From assembly GCF_026017845.1 (NCBI RefSeq), contig NZ_CP100416.1:3770548-3834547 (forward strand): a DNA stretch of 64,000 bases. The letters run 5' to 3'. The DNA comes from Amycolatopsis mediterranei. Lineage in GTDB: Bacteria; Actinomycetota; Actinomycetes; Mycobacteriales; Pseudonocardiaceae. The notes under the pieces are model-generated. The model was given only the letters and a program-made list of their open reading frames with translations. It was not told the DNA's origin and did no database searches. Each line of letters begins with the position of its first letter. Position 1 is the stretch's first letter. Of this stretch, positions 40,109 through 48,194 are shown piece after piece. Made by a program: the position numbers and the translations under genes.

Positions 40109-41104
40109 TCAGCTCGATTCGCGCACTTCCAGGTGGTGCGGCGCGACGATCGACCGCGGGGGTTCCGGGTCGGCCGCCTGCCGCGCCAGCCGGTCGAGGG
40201 CGAGTTCGGCGATGCGGTCCTTGTCCGGTGACACGGTGGTCAGGGCCGGCACGCTGTAGCGGCCGTCTTCGATGTCGTCGAACCCCACCAGGGCCACCGA
40301 TTCCGGCACCGCGACACCGCGGTCGGCGGCGGCCCGCACCGCGCCCAGCGCCAGTTCGTCGGTGAAGCAGAAGACGGCGTCGGGCGGCCGGGACAGCTCC
40401 AGCAGGCCCAGCATCGCCCGGTGGCCGTCGGCCCGGTGCAGGCGCCGCACCGGGACCTCGAGTTCCGGCTCAGCGGGCAGGCCCGCCTCGGCCAGTGCCT
40501 GCCGGTACCCGGCGAGCCGCTGCCGCGCGGTCGCGTTCAGCGAGCGCGGCTGGATGCCCAGTGCCGCGACGCGGCGGCGGCCCGAGGCCAGCAGGTGCCG
40601 GGTGGCCTCGCGCGCGGCCGCGACGTTGTCGATGGCGACGTGGTCGACGCCGGCGGTGCCGTCGTGCTCGCCGAGCAGCACCAGCGGGACGGTGTCGGTG
40701 CGCGCGGCCAGCTCCGCGGGGGCCACCGCCCACGGGCTGAACAGGACCCCGTCGACCAGCTGGCTGCGCCGGCCGTGCAGCAGTTCCTTCTCGCGCTCGG
40801 CGTCCCCGTCGGTCTGGTCGATGAGCACGGTCAGGCCGCGGGCACCGGCGATCCGGACCGTCCGCGCGGCGAGCTCGGCGAAGTACGGCGAGTCGATCTC
40901 CGGGATCACCAGCGCCACCAGCCCGGTCCGCCCGCGCCGCAGCGTGCGCGCGGCCAGGTTCGGCCGGTAGCCGAGCGCATCGATGCTCGCCTGCACGCGT
41001 TCCCGGGTCGCCGGGGCCACGTACCGGAACCCGTTGACCACGTTGGACACCGTGCGCACCGAGACGCCGGCGTGCTCGGCCACGTCACGCAGTTTCGGGT
41101 TCAC
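40109..41104 (-). CDS. LacI-family regulator
   Basis: 331 residues from GTG 41104. HTH KLRDVAEHAGVSVRTVSNVVNG at the N-terminus and a full sugar-binding-like effector domain. I rejected a longer start at 41146 because it would begin inside the palindromic operator. Divergent from a PhyH dioxygenase, with a 26-bp perfect palindrome between them; it likely represses that gene and itself. Confidence 0.9.
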   Translation of the reverse strand: MNPKLRDVAEHAGVSVRTVSNVVNGFRYVAPATRERVQASIDALGYRPNLAARTLRRGRTGLVALVIPEIDSPYFAELAARTVRIAGARGLTVLIDQTDGDAEREKELLHGRRSQLVDGVLFSPWAVAPAELAARTDTVPLVLLGEHDGTAGVDHVAIDNVAAAREATRHLLASGRRRVAALGIQPRSLNATARQRLAGYRQALAEAGLPAEPELEVPVRRLHRADGHRAMLGLLELSRPPDAVFCFTDELALGAVRAAADRGVAVPESVALVGFDDIEDGRYSVPALTTVSPDKDRIAELALDRLARQAADPEPPRSIVAPHHLEVRESS

Positions 41105-41120
41105 CGGCGAAGCGTACCTC

Positions 41121-41146
41121 TTGCAACGTGGCATGCCACGTTGCAA
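41121..41146. promoter_or_regulatory. 26-bp perfect palindrome, LacI operator
   Basis: TTGCAACGTGGCA followed immediately by its exact reverse complement TGCCACGTTGCAA. It lies 17 bp before the LacI GTG and 40 bp before the dioxygenase ATG. Confidence 0.8.
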
Positions 41147-41186
41147 ACTGAGCTGCCACGCCGTCGTGCTCGTTCAGGAGGCCCGG

Positions 41187-42029
41187 ATGACCGCGCACCA
41201 GACCGCCCCCGCTCCGCTGTCCGCCGCCGACCTCGCGGCGCTGACCGAGCGCCTCGAGTCGGACGGCATCATCGGCCTGCCCGGGGCGTTCCCGCGTGCG
41301 TGGGTGCGGCAGCTCGGGGAAGACATCGACACGGCGTTCGCCGAGGCCCGCGCCCGCCCGGGCGGGGCCGTCGGCCGCGGGCCGAACCGCTTCTACGTGG
41401 AGATCCACCCGGAGCAGCTGCGCGGGTTCGCCGAACTGGCCGGCCACCCGTGGATCACGGCCGTCGCCGAGGCGGTGCTGGGGCCGGCGTACCGGATCGT
41501 CGAGGTGGGCTTCGACGTCCCGCTCGAAGGCGCGGTGGACCAGCCGTGGCACCGGGACTTCCCGATGCCCGCCGAAACCGCGCGCGAGGGGCGGCTGACG
41601 TCGCTGGCGGTGAACGTGACCGCGGTCGACACCGAGCCGGACATGGGGCCGTTCGAGATCGCGCCGGGCACGCACCGGGACGACGGCTGCGCGTTCGACC
41701 ACGGCATGTTCCCGCCCCGGGAGGCCTGGCCGCGGTACCGCGAACTCGCGACCCGCAAGTTCCCGCGGATGGGCGACATTTCGATCCGCTCGGCCCTCAC
41801 GGTCCACCGCGGCACCGCGAACCACTCGGCGAAGGCCCGCCCGGTGCTGGTGCTGGGCCTCGACGCGCCGGGGGCGGGCAACGACGCCCGCCACGACACG
41901 GCGGTGACCCGCGAGTTCTGGGCGGCACTGCCGGAATCCGTGCGCGCGCACCTGCACTGCCCGGTCGTCGACGTCCTGCGGCCGATCACCCAGAAGCACA
42001 CGATCGAGGGGCTCGTGATGGGGGCTTGA
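41187..42029 (+). CDS. Phytanoyl-CoA dioxygenase (PhyH) family oxygenase
   Basis: 280 residues behind CAGGAGG. A Fe(II)/2-oxoglutarate cupin: the HxD pair is in PWHRDFP (~118-120), the distal His in TVHRGTANHS (~210), and the 2-oxoglutarate Arg probably in KARPVLVLGLD. The substrate is unknown; PhyH enzymes hydroxylate lipids, sugars and natural products. Control by a divergent LacI protein hints at a sugar-linked or glycosylated substrate. Confidence 0.88.
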   Translation: MTAHQTAPAPLSAADLAALTERLESDGIIGLPGAFPRAWVRQLGEDIDTAFAEARARPGGAVGRGPNRFYVEIHPEQLRGFAELAGHPWITAVAEAVLGPAYRIVEVGFDVPLEGAVDQPWHRDFPMPAETAREGRLTSLAVNVTAVDTEPDMGPFEIAPGTHRDDGCAFDHGMFPPREAWPRYRELATRKFPRMGDISIRSALTVHRGTANHSAKARPVLVLGLDAPGAGNDARHDTAVTREFWAALPESVRAHLHCPVVDVLRPITQKHTIEGLVMGA

Positions 42030-42064
42030 GGTTTGGCCGTCCCGGACGCGGGCACCTGGTGGCC

Positions 42065-42205
42065 ATGGCTGATGCGGGAATCACCGAAATGACGGGCCGG
42101 GCCGGCGTCGTCGCGGCGCTGCGCCGCGTACTGCTCGCCTTCGGGGTCGGCGGTGCGCTGGCGTGCCTCGGCTGGATGGCGTTGTGGCTCGCCATGCACG
42201 TCTAG
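42065..42205 (+). CDS. Small single-helix membrane protein
   Basis: 46 residues from ATG 42065. MADAGITEMTGRAG is followed by a basic turn and one membrane helix (VLLAFGVGGALACLGWMALWLAM). Codon third positions are almost all G/C. It lies 35 bp after the PhyH gene and ends at a bidirectional terminator. No family is recognised. Confidence 0.5.
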   Translation: MADAGITEMTGRAGVVAALRRVLLAFGVGGALACLGWMALWLAMHV

Positions 42206-42212
42206 CTCTTCA

Positions 42213-42248
42213 GGCTCCGGCCACGCGCGGGGCGTCGTGGCCGGAGCC
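42213..42248. terminator. Bidirectional terminator between two small genes
   Basis: GGCTCCGGCCAC (42213-42224) and GTGGCCGGAGCC (42237-42248) are exact complements around a 12-nt loop, 7 bp after one small ORF and 6 bp before the stop of the converging one. Confidence 0.85.
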
Positions 42249-42253
42249 CGACC

Positions 42254-42376
42254 TCACTGGCAGGCTTCGCAGTCCGGGTCGTCGATGCGGCAGGCGGCGC
42301 CGTCGGTGAGCGGGAAGTCGAAGTCCTCCAGCTCGGGCACGGCGACGGACTCTTCCGGGGTGGTGGCGGTGGACAT
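42254..42376 (-). CDS. Acidic 40-residue peptide with Cys-rich C-terminus
   Basis: 40 residues behind AAGGGAGGG. An acidic leader-like part (TTPEESVAVPELEDFDFPLTDG) is followed by AACRIDDPDCEACQ with three Cys in 12 residues. The leader/core look recalls ribosomal peptide precursors, but no modifying enzyme is adjacent. The gene is divergent from a ZIP metal transporter (178 bp apart), so a metal-binding peptide is an alternative. Confidence 0.6.
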   Translation of the reverse strand: MSTATTPEESVAVPELEDFDFPLTDGAACRIDDPDCEACQ

Positions 42377-42553
42377 GGCCCTCCCTTGTGGACGAACTGT
42401 TCTCCTGTGTGTAGCGCCGAAGATCGCCGCGCATTCCGTGACGCGCACCACACCCGTGCGGCCGGGCACAGCAGGGCCATGTCTTGTGTCCGCGATGGCC
42501 GTCGTGGGTAGTCCCCTTCCGGACGATGACGGACTCGGCGGAAGGTGGCTGTC

Positions 42554-43306
42554 GTGCCGCAGTGGGTGGAGGCGGGGCTGTGGGGCCTCGTCGGCGGGGT
42601 CGCGCTGGTGCTCGGCGCCGCCGTGGCCTGGTGGGTGCGGGTGCCGCGGCGGGTCGTCGCCGGGATCATGGCCTTCGGGGCCGGGGTGCTCATCTCCGCG
42701 CTGGCGTTCGACCTCGTCGACGAAGCCCAGCGGTCCGGCGGCCTCGTGCCGACCGCCGGCGGCTTCCTCGGCGGCGCCACCGTGTACGTCCTGATCAACG
42801 TGCTCCTCGCCCGGCGGGGTGCCCGGCACCGCAAGCGTTCCGGTGACCAGCAACCGTCCGAACAGGACACCGCGGGCAGCGGGGCAGCCATTGCCGTCGG
42901 TGCCCTGCTCGACGGGATCCCGGAATCCGTCGTGCTCGGCGTGTCGCTGCTCGGTGGCGGGGGCATCGGGGTCACCGTGCTCGCCGCCGTGTTCATTTCG
43001 AACGTCCCCGAAGGCCTGTCCAGCGCAGCCGGCATGAAGACGGCCGGCCGCAATGCCCGGTACGTCTTCGGCGTCTGGAGCGGCATCGCGGTCGCCAGCG
43101 GACTCGCGGCCCTCGTCGGCAACCTCCTGCTGCGGTCGGCGTCCCCCGCGACCGTCGCCGCGATCACGGCGGTGGCCGCGGGGGCGATCCTCGCCATGAT
43201 CGCCGACACCATGATCCCGGAGGCGTTCGAACGCACCGAGCTCTACACCGGCCTGCTCGCCACCATCGGCTTCCTCACCGCGTTCGTCATCGAGCACGCC
43301 GGCTGA
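42554..43306 (+). CDS. ZIP-family metal transporter
   Basis: 250 residues from GTG 42554 (GGAAGG 9 nt upstream; GTG 42545 is too close to it). About eight helices with the two ZIP signature segments VGALLDGIPESVVLGVSLL and FISNVPEGLSSAAGM. The usual metal-binding His residues are replaced (LDGIPE, SNVPEG), so the ion specificity may differ from zinc. The end overlaps the next, convergent gene by 20 bp. Confidence 0.82.
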   Translation: MPQWVEAGLWGLVGGVALVLGAAVAWWVRVPRRVVAGIMAFGAGVLISALAFDLVDEAQRSGGLVPTAGGFLGGATVYVLINVLLARRGARHRKRSGDQQPSEQDTAGSGAAIAVGALLDGIPESVVLGVSLLGGGGIGVTVLAAVFISNVPEGLSSAAGMKTAGRNARYVFGVWSGIAVASGLAALVGNLLLRSASPATVAAITAVAAGAILAMIADTMIPEAFERTELYTGLLATIGFLTAFVIEHAG

Positions 43307-43604
43307 GGGCGGCCGCGACCACGACGCCCGCCGCGGTGAACAACGCGGTGGCCACCGGGCTCAGGAACTTCGACAGGCTCGGCGCGCTGCCCGGCCCGGC
43401 CAGCCACGCCGTCAGGGCGGTGGCGTAGACCGCGGCGAGGGCGGCGGCCCACCGGCGGTTCGCCCGCCGTCGCAGCGAACCGATCAGCACGACGGCGATG
43501 GGCACGCCGGACAGCAGCGCGAACTGGCCGGCCACCAGGACCGGGACGGACCAGGCCGCGACGAGAACGGCCTTCGAGGTGCGGGGCGGGGCGGTGACAG
43601 TCAT
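43287..43604 (-). CDS. Small three-helix membrane protein
   Basis: 105 residues behind GAGGAGGAG. Helices at ~12-40, 50-68 and 85-101 separated by Arg-rich turns. It probably forms a unit with the SRPBCC protein gene 26 bp upstream in the same direction. Function unknown. Confidence 0.7.
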   Translation of the reverse strand: MTVTAPPRTSKAVLVAAWSVPVLVAGQFALLSGVPIAVVLIGSLRRRANRRWAAALAAVYATALTAWLAGPGSAPSLSKFLSPVATALFTAAGVVVAAALSRRAR

Positions 43605-43630
43605 CGTCTTCTCCTCCTCGGGAGCGAAGC

Positions 43631-44230
43631 TCAGCGGGCTTCGGCGGTGGTCTTCAGGGCGGCGAGCCAGGCGTCGAGCCCGGGCGCCAGGTAGCGGATC
43701 GCAGTGGCGGGGTCGGCTTCGATCTGCTCGCCCGTCCAGCTCTCCTCGGTGCGGACGAGCACGCCGCCCCGGACCGGCGTGAACGTCCAGACGTGCACGC
43801 CGCGGTCGATGCGCAGGCCGTCGCCGATCGCCGGGCCGGTCCAGCGGACGCACCGGCCCGGCTGCAGCTGCCCGACCGTCGAGGTGATCACCAGGGTGGT
43901 CGCCGGGGTCGTCGGGGTGGGCGGCGCCGGCGTGGTCCAGCGGAAGCGCGAACCCGGCCGCAGCGGCCCGGCGTCGAGCCGCTGCGCGCTGGTGACGGCC
44001 GGCTGCCAGGCGGGCCAGCGCGCCACGTCGGTGTGCAGTTCCCAGACCGCGGCGGCCGGCGCCTTGATGAACGTTTCGGTCCGGTAGTGGAGCTGCGTGG
44101 CCGGATCGATGCCGACGCCGCGGCAGCTCAGTGCCCCCGCCGGGGTGGCCTCGGCCGAGGTGGCGGTGCCCGCGAGCCCCGCGGCGACCGAAAGTGCGAG
44201 CAGGGCCGAACGAAGCCGGGTGCCGATCAT
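43631..44230 (-). CDS. Exported SRPBCC (START-like) protein
   Basis: 199 residues behind GGAGG. A signal peptide (1-~27) precedes an SRPBCC fold (~45-195) opening with YRTETFIKAPAAAVWELHTDVARWPAWQPAV, then PGSRFRWTT and VRTEESWTGE. SRPBCC proteins bind hydrophobic ligands in a deep pocket; an exported one is uncommon. It is divergent from a TetR gene with two matching operators between them. Confidence 0.8.
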   Translation of the reverse strand: MIGTRLRSALLALSVAAGLAGTATSAEATPAGALSCRGVGIDPATQLHYRTETFIKAPAAAVWELHTDVARWPAWQPAVTSAQRLDAGPLRPGSRFRWTTPAPPTPTTPATTLVITSTVGQLQPGRCVRWTGPAIGDGLRIDRGVHVWTFTPVRGGVLVRTEESWTGEQIEADPATAIRYLAPGLDAWLAALKTTAEAR

Positions 44231-44264
44231 GATGTCCTCCGGGGGGTTAGTGCATCTTTGGATA

Positions 44265-44322
44265 GTTATAAGCTATAACCAAGCCAGCGTGAGTGTCAAT
44301 AGGAAAAGTGATAACCTCTAAC
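44265..44322. promoter_or_regulatory. Two TetR operators, GTTATA-N3-TATAAC
   Basis: GTTATA-AGC-TATAAC (44265-44279) is a perfect 15-bp inverted repeat. A second, weaker copy GTGATA-ACC-TCTAAC lies at 44308-44322, ending just before the TetR GTG at 44324. Centres are 43 bp apart. The AT-rich composition stands out. Confidence 0.65.
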
Positions 44323-44323
44323 G

Positions 44324-44962
44324 GTGACCAGCGAGAGCCCGCGAGAGCGGTACCGAGCCCAGGTGCGCGAGGAGATCAAGCGCCACGCGTGGGAACAGAT
44401 CGCCGCGGCCGGGGTGCCCGCCCTGTCGCTCAACGCGATCGCGAAGCAGGTGGGCATGAGCGGCCCCGCGCTGTACCGGTACTTCGCGAGCCGGGACGAG
44501 CTGATCACCGCCCTGATCCGGGACGCCTACCGCAGCCTCGCCGACACCGTCCGTGCCGCCCGCGACGCCGGGGCCGGCCTGCCCGGACTGGCGGGCACCA
44601 TCCGCGACTGGGCACGCAGCGACCCGCAGCGGTACTTCCTCGTCTACGGCACGCCCGTGCCCGGCTACCACGCGCCGGACGACACCACCGCGATCTCGTT
44701 CGAGGTCATGGCGGTGCTGATCGAAGCCTGCGCCGAAGAGACCGGCGAGGAGCCGCCGACGCCGTTCGACGCGCACCTCGAGACCCACCGCGAGTGGGCG
44801 GGCGGCCACCCCGCGCCGGCCGCGGCCCTGCACCGCGCGCTGTCCTTCTGGACCCGCCTGCACGGCGTGCTCTCACTCGAGCTGGCCGGCCACTTCGCCG
44901 GCATGAAGTTCGACCCGGACCTGTTCCTCGCCGAGGAACTGGCCGCGCTGCGGGCGCGCTGA
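44324..44962 (+). CDS. TetR-family regulator
   Basis: 212 residues from GTG 44324, with no Shine-Dalgarno sequence. HTH ALSLNAIAKQVGMSGPALYRYFASRDELITAL (~32-63), then a TetR_C_33-like ligand domain (DPQRYFLVYGTPVPGYHAP). It should repress the divergent SRPBCC gene through the boxes at 44265-44322. Confidence 0.9.
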   Translation: MTSESPRERYRAQVREEIKRHAWEQIAAAGVPALSLNAIAKQVGMSGPALYRYFASRDELITALIRDAYRSLADTVRAARDAGAGLPGLAGTIRDWARSDPQRYFLVYGTPVPGYHAPDDTTAISFEVMAVLIEACAEETGEEPPTPFDAHLETHREWAGGHPAPAAALHRALSFWTRLHGVLSLELAGHFAGMKFDPDLFLAEELAALRAR

Positions 44963-44963
44963 T

Positions 44964-45839
44964 TCAGCCGATCTGTTCGCGGATCCAGTCCGCCACGACG
45001 TCCACCCGGGCGATCGTCTCGGCGCCGGGCTGGGGGCACGGCGGCCCGGTGTTGACGATGGCCACCAGCGTTCCGGTGCGGTCGTCGTCCGAGACGAAGA
45101 ACGGGCCGCCCGAGTCCTCGGGGCACGGGCCGTTTTCGACCGTGCGCGTGCCGACCGGCTGGGCCTCCAGGGTCGCCTGGCCGATGCCCGACACCGTGAA
45201 CCGCCCGCGTTTGAGGTGGTCGGACGGGCCGAGCACGGTCGCCGAGTGCGAACCCCAGCCGGCGAACTGGAGCTGCTTCCCGACCGACGGCCGGCTCGTG
45301 GCCAGCGCCACCGGGACGATGTCGTCGATCGGGCGGCCGAGCTTGGCCACCGCCAGGTCGTTCACCGGCGACTGCCGGACGTCGACGACCTCGGTCGTGT
45401 ACCCGCCGGGATCGGTGTCCTTCAGCCGTCCGACGGTGACGGTCATCGTGTACGGCGGCCGCCCGCCGATCCGGGCGTCCTTCAGGTCGTGGAAGCAGTG
45501 CCCGGCGGTGACGATCCACTGCGGCGCGACCAGCGCCCCGCTGCAGGCGCCGTTGCGCACCCCGCCGCCCGGGACGGGGATGTCGTCGGAGGTCAGCTTC
45601 GCGTTGAACGGCAGGGTCGGGTTCGGGGCCGGCCGGGCGGAGGTGGTCACCGGCACCGGCGCGGGGGCCGCGGCCGCGGTGTCGGGCAGGCTGTGCCCGC
45701 CGGCCGCCGCGGCCAGGATCGGGCCCGCGACCGTCACCCCGGTCACGGCGTGGGCGAACGCGAGGCCGGCACCGGTCAGCACCGCGACCGCCACCGCTCG
45801 TGCCCGGAACTGCCGTCGTCGATCCGAAGAGGTCCTCAC
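44964..45839 (-). CDS. Secreted trypsin-like serine protease
   Basis: 291 residues. Signal region (~1-55), then a chymotrypsin-fold protease with His in VTAGHCF, Asp in SPVNDLAVAKL and Ser in CPEDSGGPFF. Cys pairs CSGALVAP/GHC and CPEDS/PPC are as in S1A enzymes. The Asp six residues before the Ser in trypsins is not obvious (ENGPCPEDSGG), so specificity is open. Convergent with TetR, stops 1 bp apart. Confidence 0.9.
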   Translation of the reverse strand: MRTSSDRRRQFRARAVAVAVLTGAGLAFAHAVTGVTVAGPILAAAAGGHSLPDTAAAAPAPVPVTTSARPAPNPTLPFNAKLTSDDIPVPGGGVRNGACSGALVAPQWIVTAGHCFHDLKDARIGGRPPYTMTVTVGRLKDTDPGGYTTEVVDVRQSPVNDLAVAKLGRPIDDIVPVALATSRPSVGKQLQFAGWGSHSATVLGPSDHLKRGRFTVSGIGQATLEAQPVGTRTVENGPCPEDSGGPFFVSDDDRTGTLVAIVNTGPPCPQPGAETIARVDVVADWIREQIG

Positions 45840-45905
45840 ACTCTATTGCACGGGTGGGAGCCCGGAATGGTTGCGAAGACCGGACGGCACTTGCATTCGC
45901 GCCGG

Positions 45906-46547
45906 TCAGCCGCGTCGGCGGCGGGCCGGCTTCTTCGCCGCGATCGCCGGCCACAGCACCGACACGACCGCTTCGGGAATCTCGTCCCGGCTCTCGCCCC
46001 GGTAGAAAGCGGCGAAGTAGCTGCCGAAGCACAGGGTGGCGATGGTGTGCTTGTCGATGTCGCCGGCGACATCGCCGCTCTCCTGCAGCTGGGACAGCAC
46101 GTTTTCGACGAGCGTGACCCGCGGTTCGACGGCGTGCTCCCGCAGGATCCCGAGCAGCTCCGGCGTGCGGATGGCTTCGCCGGCGAAGTTGCCCATGAGC
46201 ACCATGGCGTCCGGGTTGAAGTACGCGGGATCGAGCCGCCGGACGGCTTCGGTGAACGCCTCGCGCGGGGCCATTCCGGTCAGGTCGGCGGGGGAGGAAT
46301 CGCGTTGCTTGCGGAAGCCGTAGTCGAGCGCGTCGACGACGAGGTCGAACTTGGTGCGCCACCGCCGGTACAGCGTGGGACGGCTGACGCCTGCGTCCGC
46401 GGCGATGTCGCCGATGGTCATGAGGGAGTAGCCGTCGCGGACGAGGCGCTCGCGGGTGGCCAGGATGATCGCTTCGTCGAGCGCGGCGTCGCGGGGACGC
46501 CCGCCGGGCCGCGGCGCTTCCGGGTTCGTCTCGCGTGCCGACGCCAT
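45906..46547 (-). CDS. TetR-family regulator
   Basis: 213 residues from ATG 46547. HTH MTIGDIAADAGVSRPTLYRRWRTKFDLVVDAL, with a TetR_C_16-type C-terminal domain and an Arg/Lys-rich tail. It is upstream of the protease gene in the same direction, and an inverted repeat (46568-46590) precedes it, probably for autoregulation. Confidence 0.88.
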   Translation of the reverse strand: MASARETNPEAPRPGGRPRDAALDEAIILATRERLVRDGYSLMTIGDIAADAGVSRPTLYRRWRTKFDLVVDALDYGFRKQRDSSPADLTGMAPREAFTEAVRRLDPAYFNPDAMVLMGNFAGEAIRTPELLGILREHAVEPRVTLVENVLSQLQESGDVAGDIDKHTIATLCFGSYFAAFYRGESRDEIPEAVVSVLWPAIAAKKPARRRRG

Positions 46548-46567
46548 GGGGGAGAGCCTAGGCGATG

Positions 46568-46590
46568 CGTTACGGCACGTCGTCGTAACG
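46568..46590. promoter_or_regulatory. Inverted repeat CGTTACG-N9-CGTAACG
   Basis: Perfect 7-bp arms at 46568-46574 and 46584-46590, 21-43 bp upstream of the TetR ATG. Candidate autoregulatory operator. Confidence 0.5.
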
Positions 46591-46631
46591 GACACCGCCG
46601 GGACCCGGTGCGAGTCCCGGCGGCCGGGCCG

Positions 46632-47510
46632 TCAGGGGCGCTGCCCCACCTCGTCGACGTAGGTCTTCACCGTCACCGCGCTGTCGGTCGTGCCCAGGAA
46701 CTGGTACGTGGTGGCGTCGAAGACCAGCACGATCGGCTTCGCTTTCGGGTCCGAACCGGGGGACACCGGGAATTCGATCCCGACGCCCGGGCGGCCGGCG
46801 CCGTCGGTGACGTGGTCCAGGGCCGTCAGGCCCGGCACCCTCGCTGCCGCCGCGAACAGCGCCGCGTAGGACGCCGGCTGGAGGGCCTGCTCGTCGGCGA
46901 GGGTGTAGACGGCCTTGCCGATGTAGCCGGCCCGGCCTTCGCGATCCTCTTCCTTGTCGTAGAGGTAGGCCAGCATCGCGTCGGCCGTCGTCGGCAGGTC
47001 GGTCCGGTAGGCCCGCCTGGGTGCGCAGTCCTCGAACTTCCCTTCGAAGCGGGGGTCGTTCGTGCCGTACATCGGCGCCTTGCCGTTGCGGCAGCCCCCT
47101 TCCTTGAAGCTGCCGATCAGGCTGTCGCGGGTGCCGTCGACCGAGAGCCAGACCTCGCGGTTGGGGGGAATCGCGTATTCGGTCTTCACGTACAGGAACT
47201 GGTCGGGCCGGGGCGGCTTGGCCGGCTCCTTCAGCGCGGTGTCCGCCGCTGCGGTCAGCACCTTGACCGGGTCGGCGTGCGCCACGCCCGCCCCGACGCC
47301 GACCCGGTCGGCGGGGGTCAGTGCGACGACGGCGGTGATCGCCGCGGCCAGGCCGATGGAGGCACCGGCGAGCCAGAACCAGCGGCGCGGCCGGTGCCGC
47401 CGCTCGCCGCGCGCGGCGGCCAGCAGCCGCTCGCGGGCCGGAGCGAGGTGCTCCGCCGGCGCGAAGCCGACGGTTTCCGCGCGGGTGCGGATCAGGTCCA
47501 GTTCATCCAT
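46632..47510 (-). CDS. CU044_5270-family membrane protein, sigma-factor partner
   Basis: 292 residues. Cytoplasmic ~42-residue N-terminus, one helix (WFWLAGASIGLAAAITAVVALT) and an extracytoplasmic domain with paired Cys (GGCRNG/EDCAPR). It overlaps the sigma gene by 8 bp. It parallels the 9088-9900 protein in layout and probably senses or anchors the sigma factor. Confidence 0.82.
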   Translation of the reverse strand: MDELDLIRTRAETVGFAPAEHLAPARERLLAAARGERRHRPRRWFWLAGASIGLAAAITAVVALTPADRVGVGAGVAHADPVKVLTAAADTALKEPAKPPRPDQFLYVKTEYAIPPNREVWLSVDGTRDSLIGSFKEGGCRNGKAPMYGTNDPRFEGKFEDCAPRRAYRTDLPTTADAMLAYLYDKEEDREGRAGYIGKAVYTLADEQALQPASYAALFAAAARVPGLTALDHVTDGAGRPGVGIEFPVSPGSDPKAKPIVLVFDATTYQFLGTTDSAVTVKTYVDEVGQRP

Positions 47511-48093
47511 GACCCGAGGTCTCCTTCACGAGGTCGAAGGCGCCGAGCTCGGCGCGGACGCGGCCGCGAGCCCGGTTGAGCCGAGATTTGACGGTGCCGA
47601 CGGGAATGCCGAGTGCTTCGGCGACGTCCTGGTAGCCCAGGCCTTCCGCGGCGAAGAGCAGCAGGACGTCCCGCTCGCGGGGACGCAGGGCGGCCAGGGC
47701 CCGGTCGAGCCGCGTGGCGAGGGCCTGCGCGGTGACCTGGTCGGCGACCCGGTCGGCGTGCCCTTCGTCGGCGGCCGGCGGTCCGACGGCCAGCCGGAGC
47801 TTCAGCTCGCGCACTTCCGCCCGCCGCTGCCGGGAAATGAGGTTCGTGGCGATGCCGTAGAGCCACGGCCGGGCGTCGGACCGGGCCGGGTCGAACTTCG
47901 CCCGCTTGTCGAAGGCGATCAGGAACGTGTCGGCCAGGACGTCGTCGGCGGTCGCCGGGCCGAGGCGCCGGGCTGCGTAGCGGTGGATGTGCCGCGAGTG
48001 GCGGTCGAAGATGACCGCGAACAGGCTCGGCTCGTGCCGCGACCGCGCGATCACGCTCGCGTCGTCGTCGGCATCGGTGTCTTCCGGGGTCAT
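47503..48093 (-). CDS. ECF-type RNA polymerase sigma factor
   Basis: 196 residues. Region 2 ~22-90 (FAVIFDRHSRHIHRYAARRLGPATADDVLADTFLIAF, RPWLYGIATNLI) and region 4 ~130-185 (LRPRERDVLLLFAAEGLGYQDVAEALGIPVGTVKSRLNRARGRVR) are complete. It heads the operon with the CU044_5270-type protein. Confidence 0.92.
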   Translation of the reverse strand: MTPEDTDADDDASVIARSRHEPSLFAVIFDRHSRHIHRYAARRLGPATADDVLADTFLIAFDKRAKFDPARSDARPWLYGIATNLISRQRRAEVRELKLRLAVGPPAADEGHADRVADQVTAQALATRLDRALAALRPRERDVLLLFAAEGLGYQDVAEALGIPVGTVKSRLNRARGRVRAELGAFDLVKETSGHG

Positions 48094-48194
48094 CGCCCGC
48101 CTTTCGATCCAGCCAGTGTCATGAGCTGTTCTCAGGCGGCGTGCGACGGGTTCCGGAATCGGCGCGGATCAGCGAAGGAAGTGATGCAGGTCAC

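Noticed and set aside
42254..42376. Firm call as a lanthipeptide or other modified-peptide precursor
   Set aside because: The leader/core look is suggestive, but there is no LanB/C/M, cyclodehydratase or radical-SAM gene nearby and the Cys-rich end has almost no Ser/Thr.
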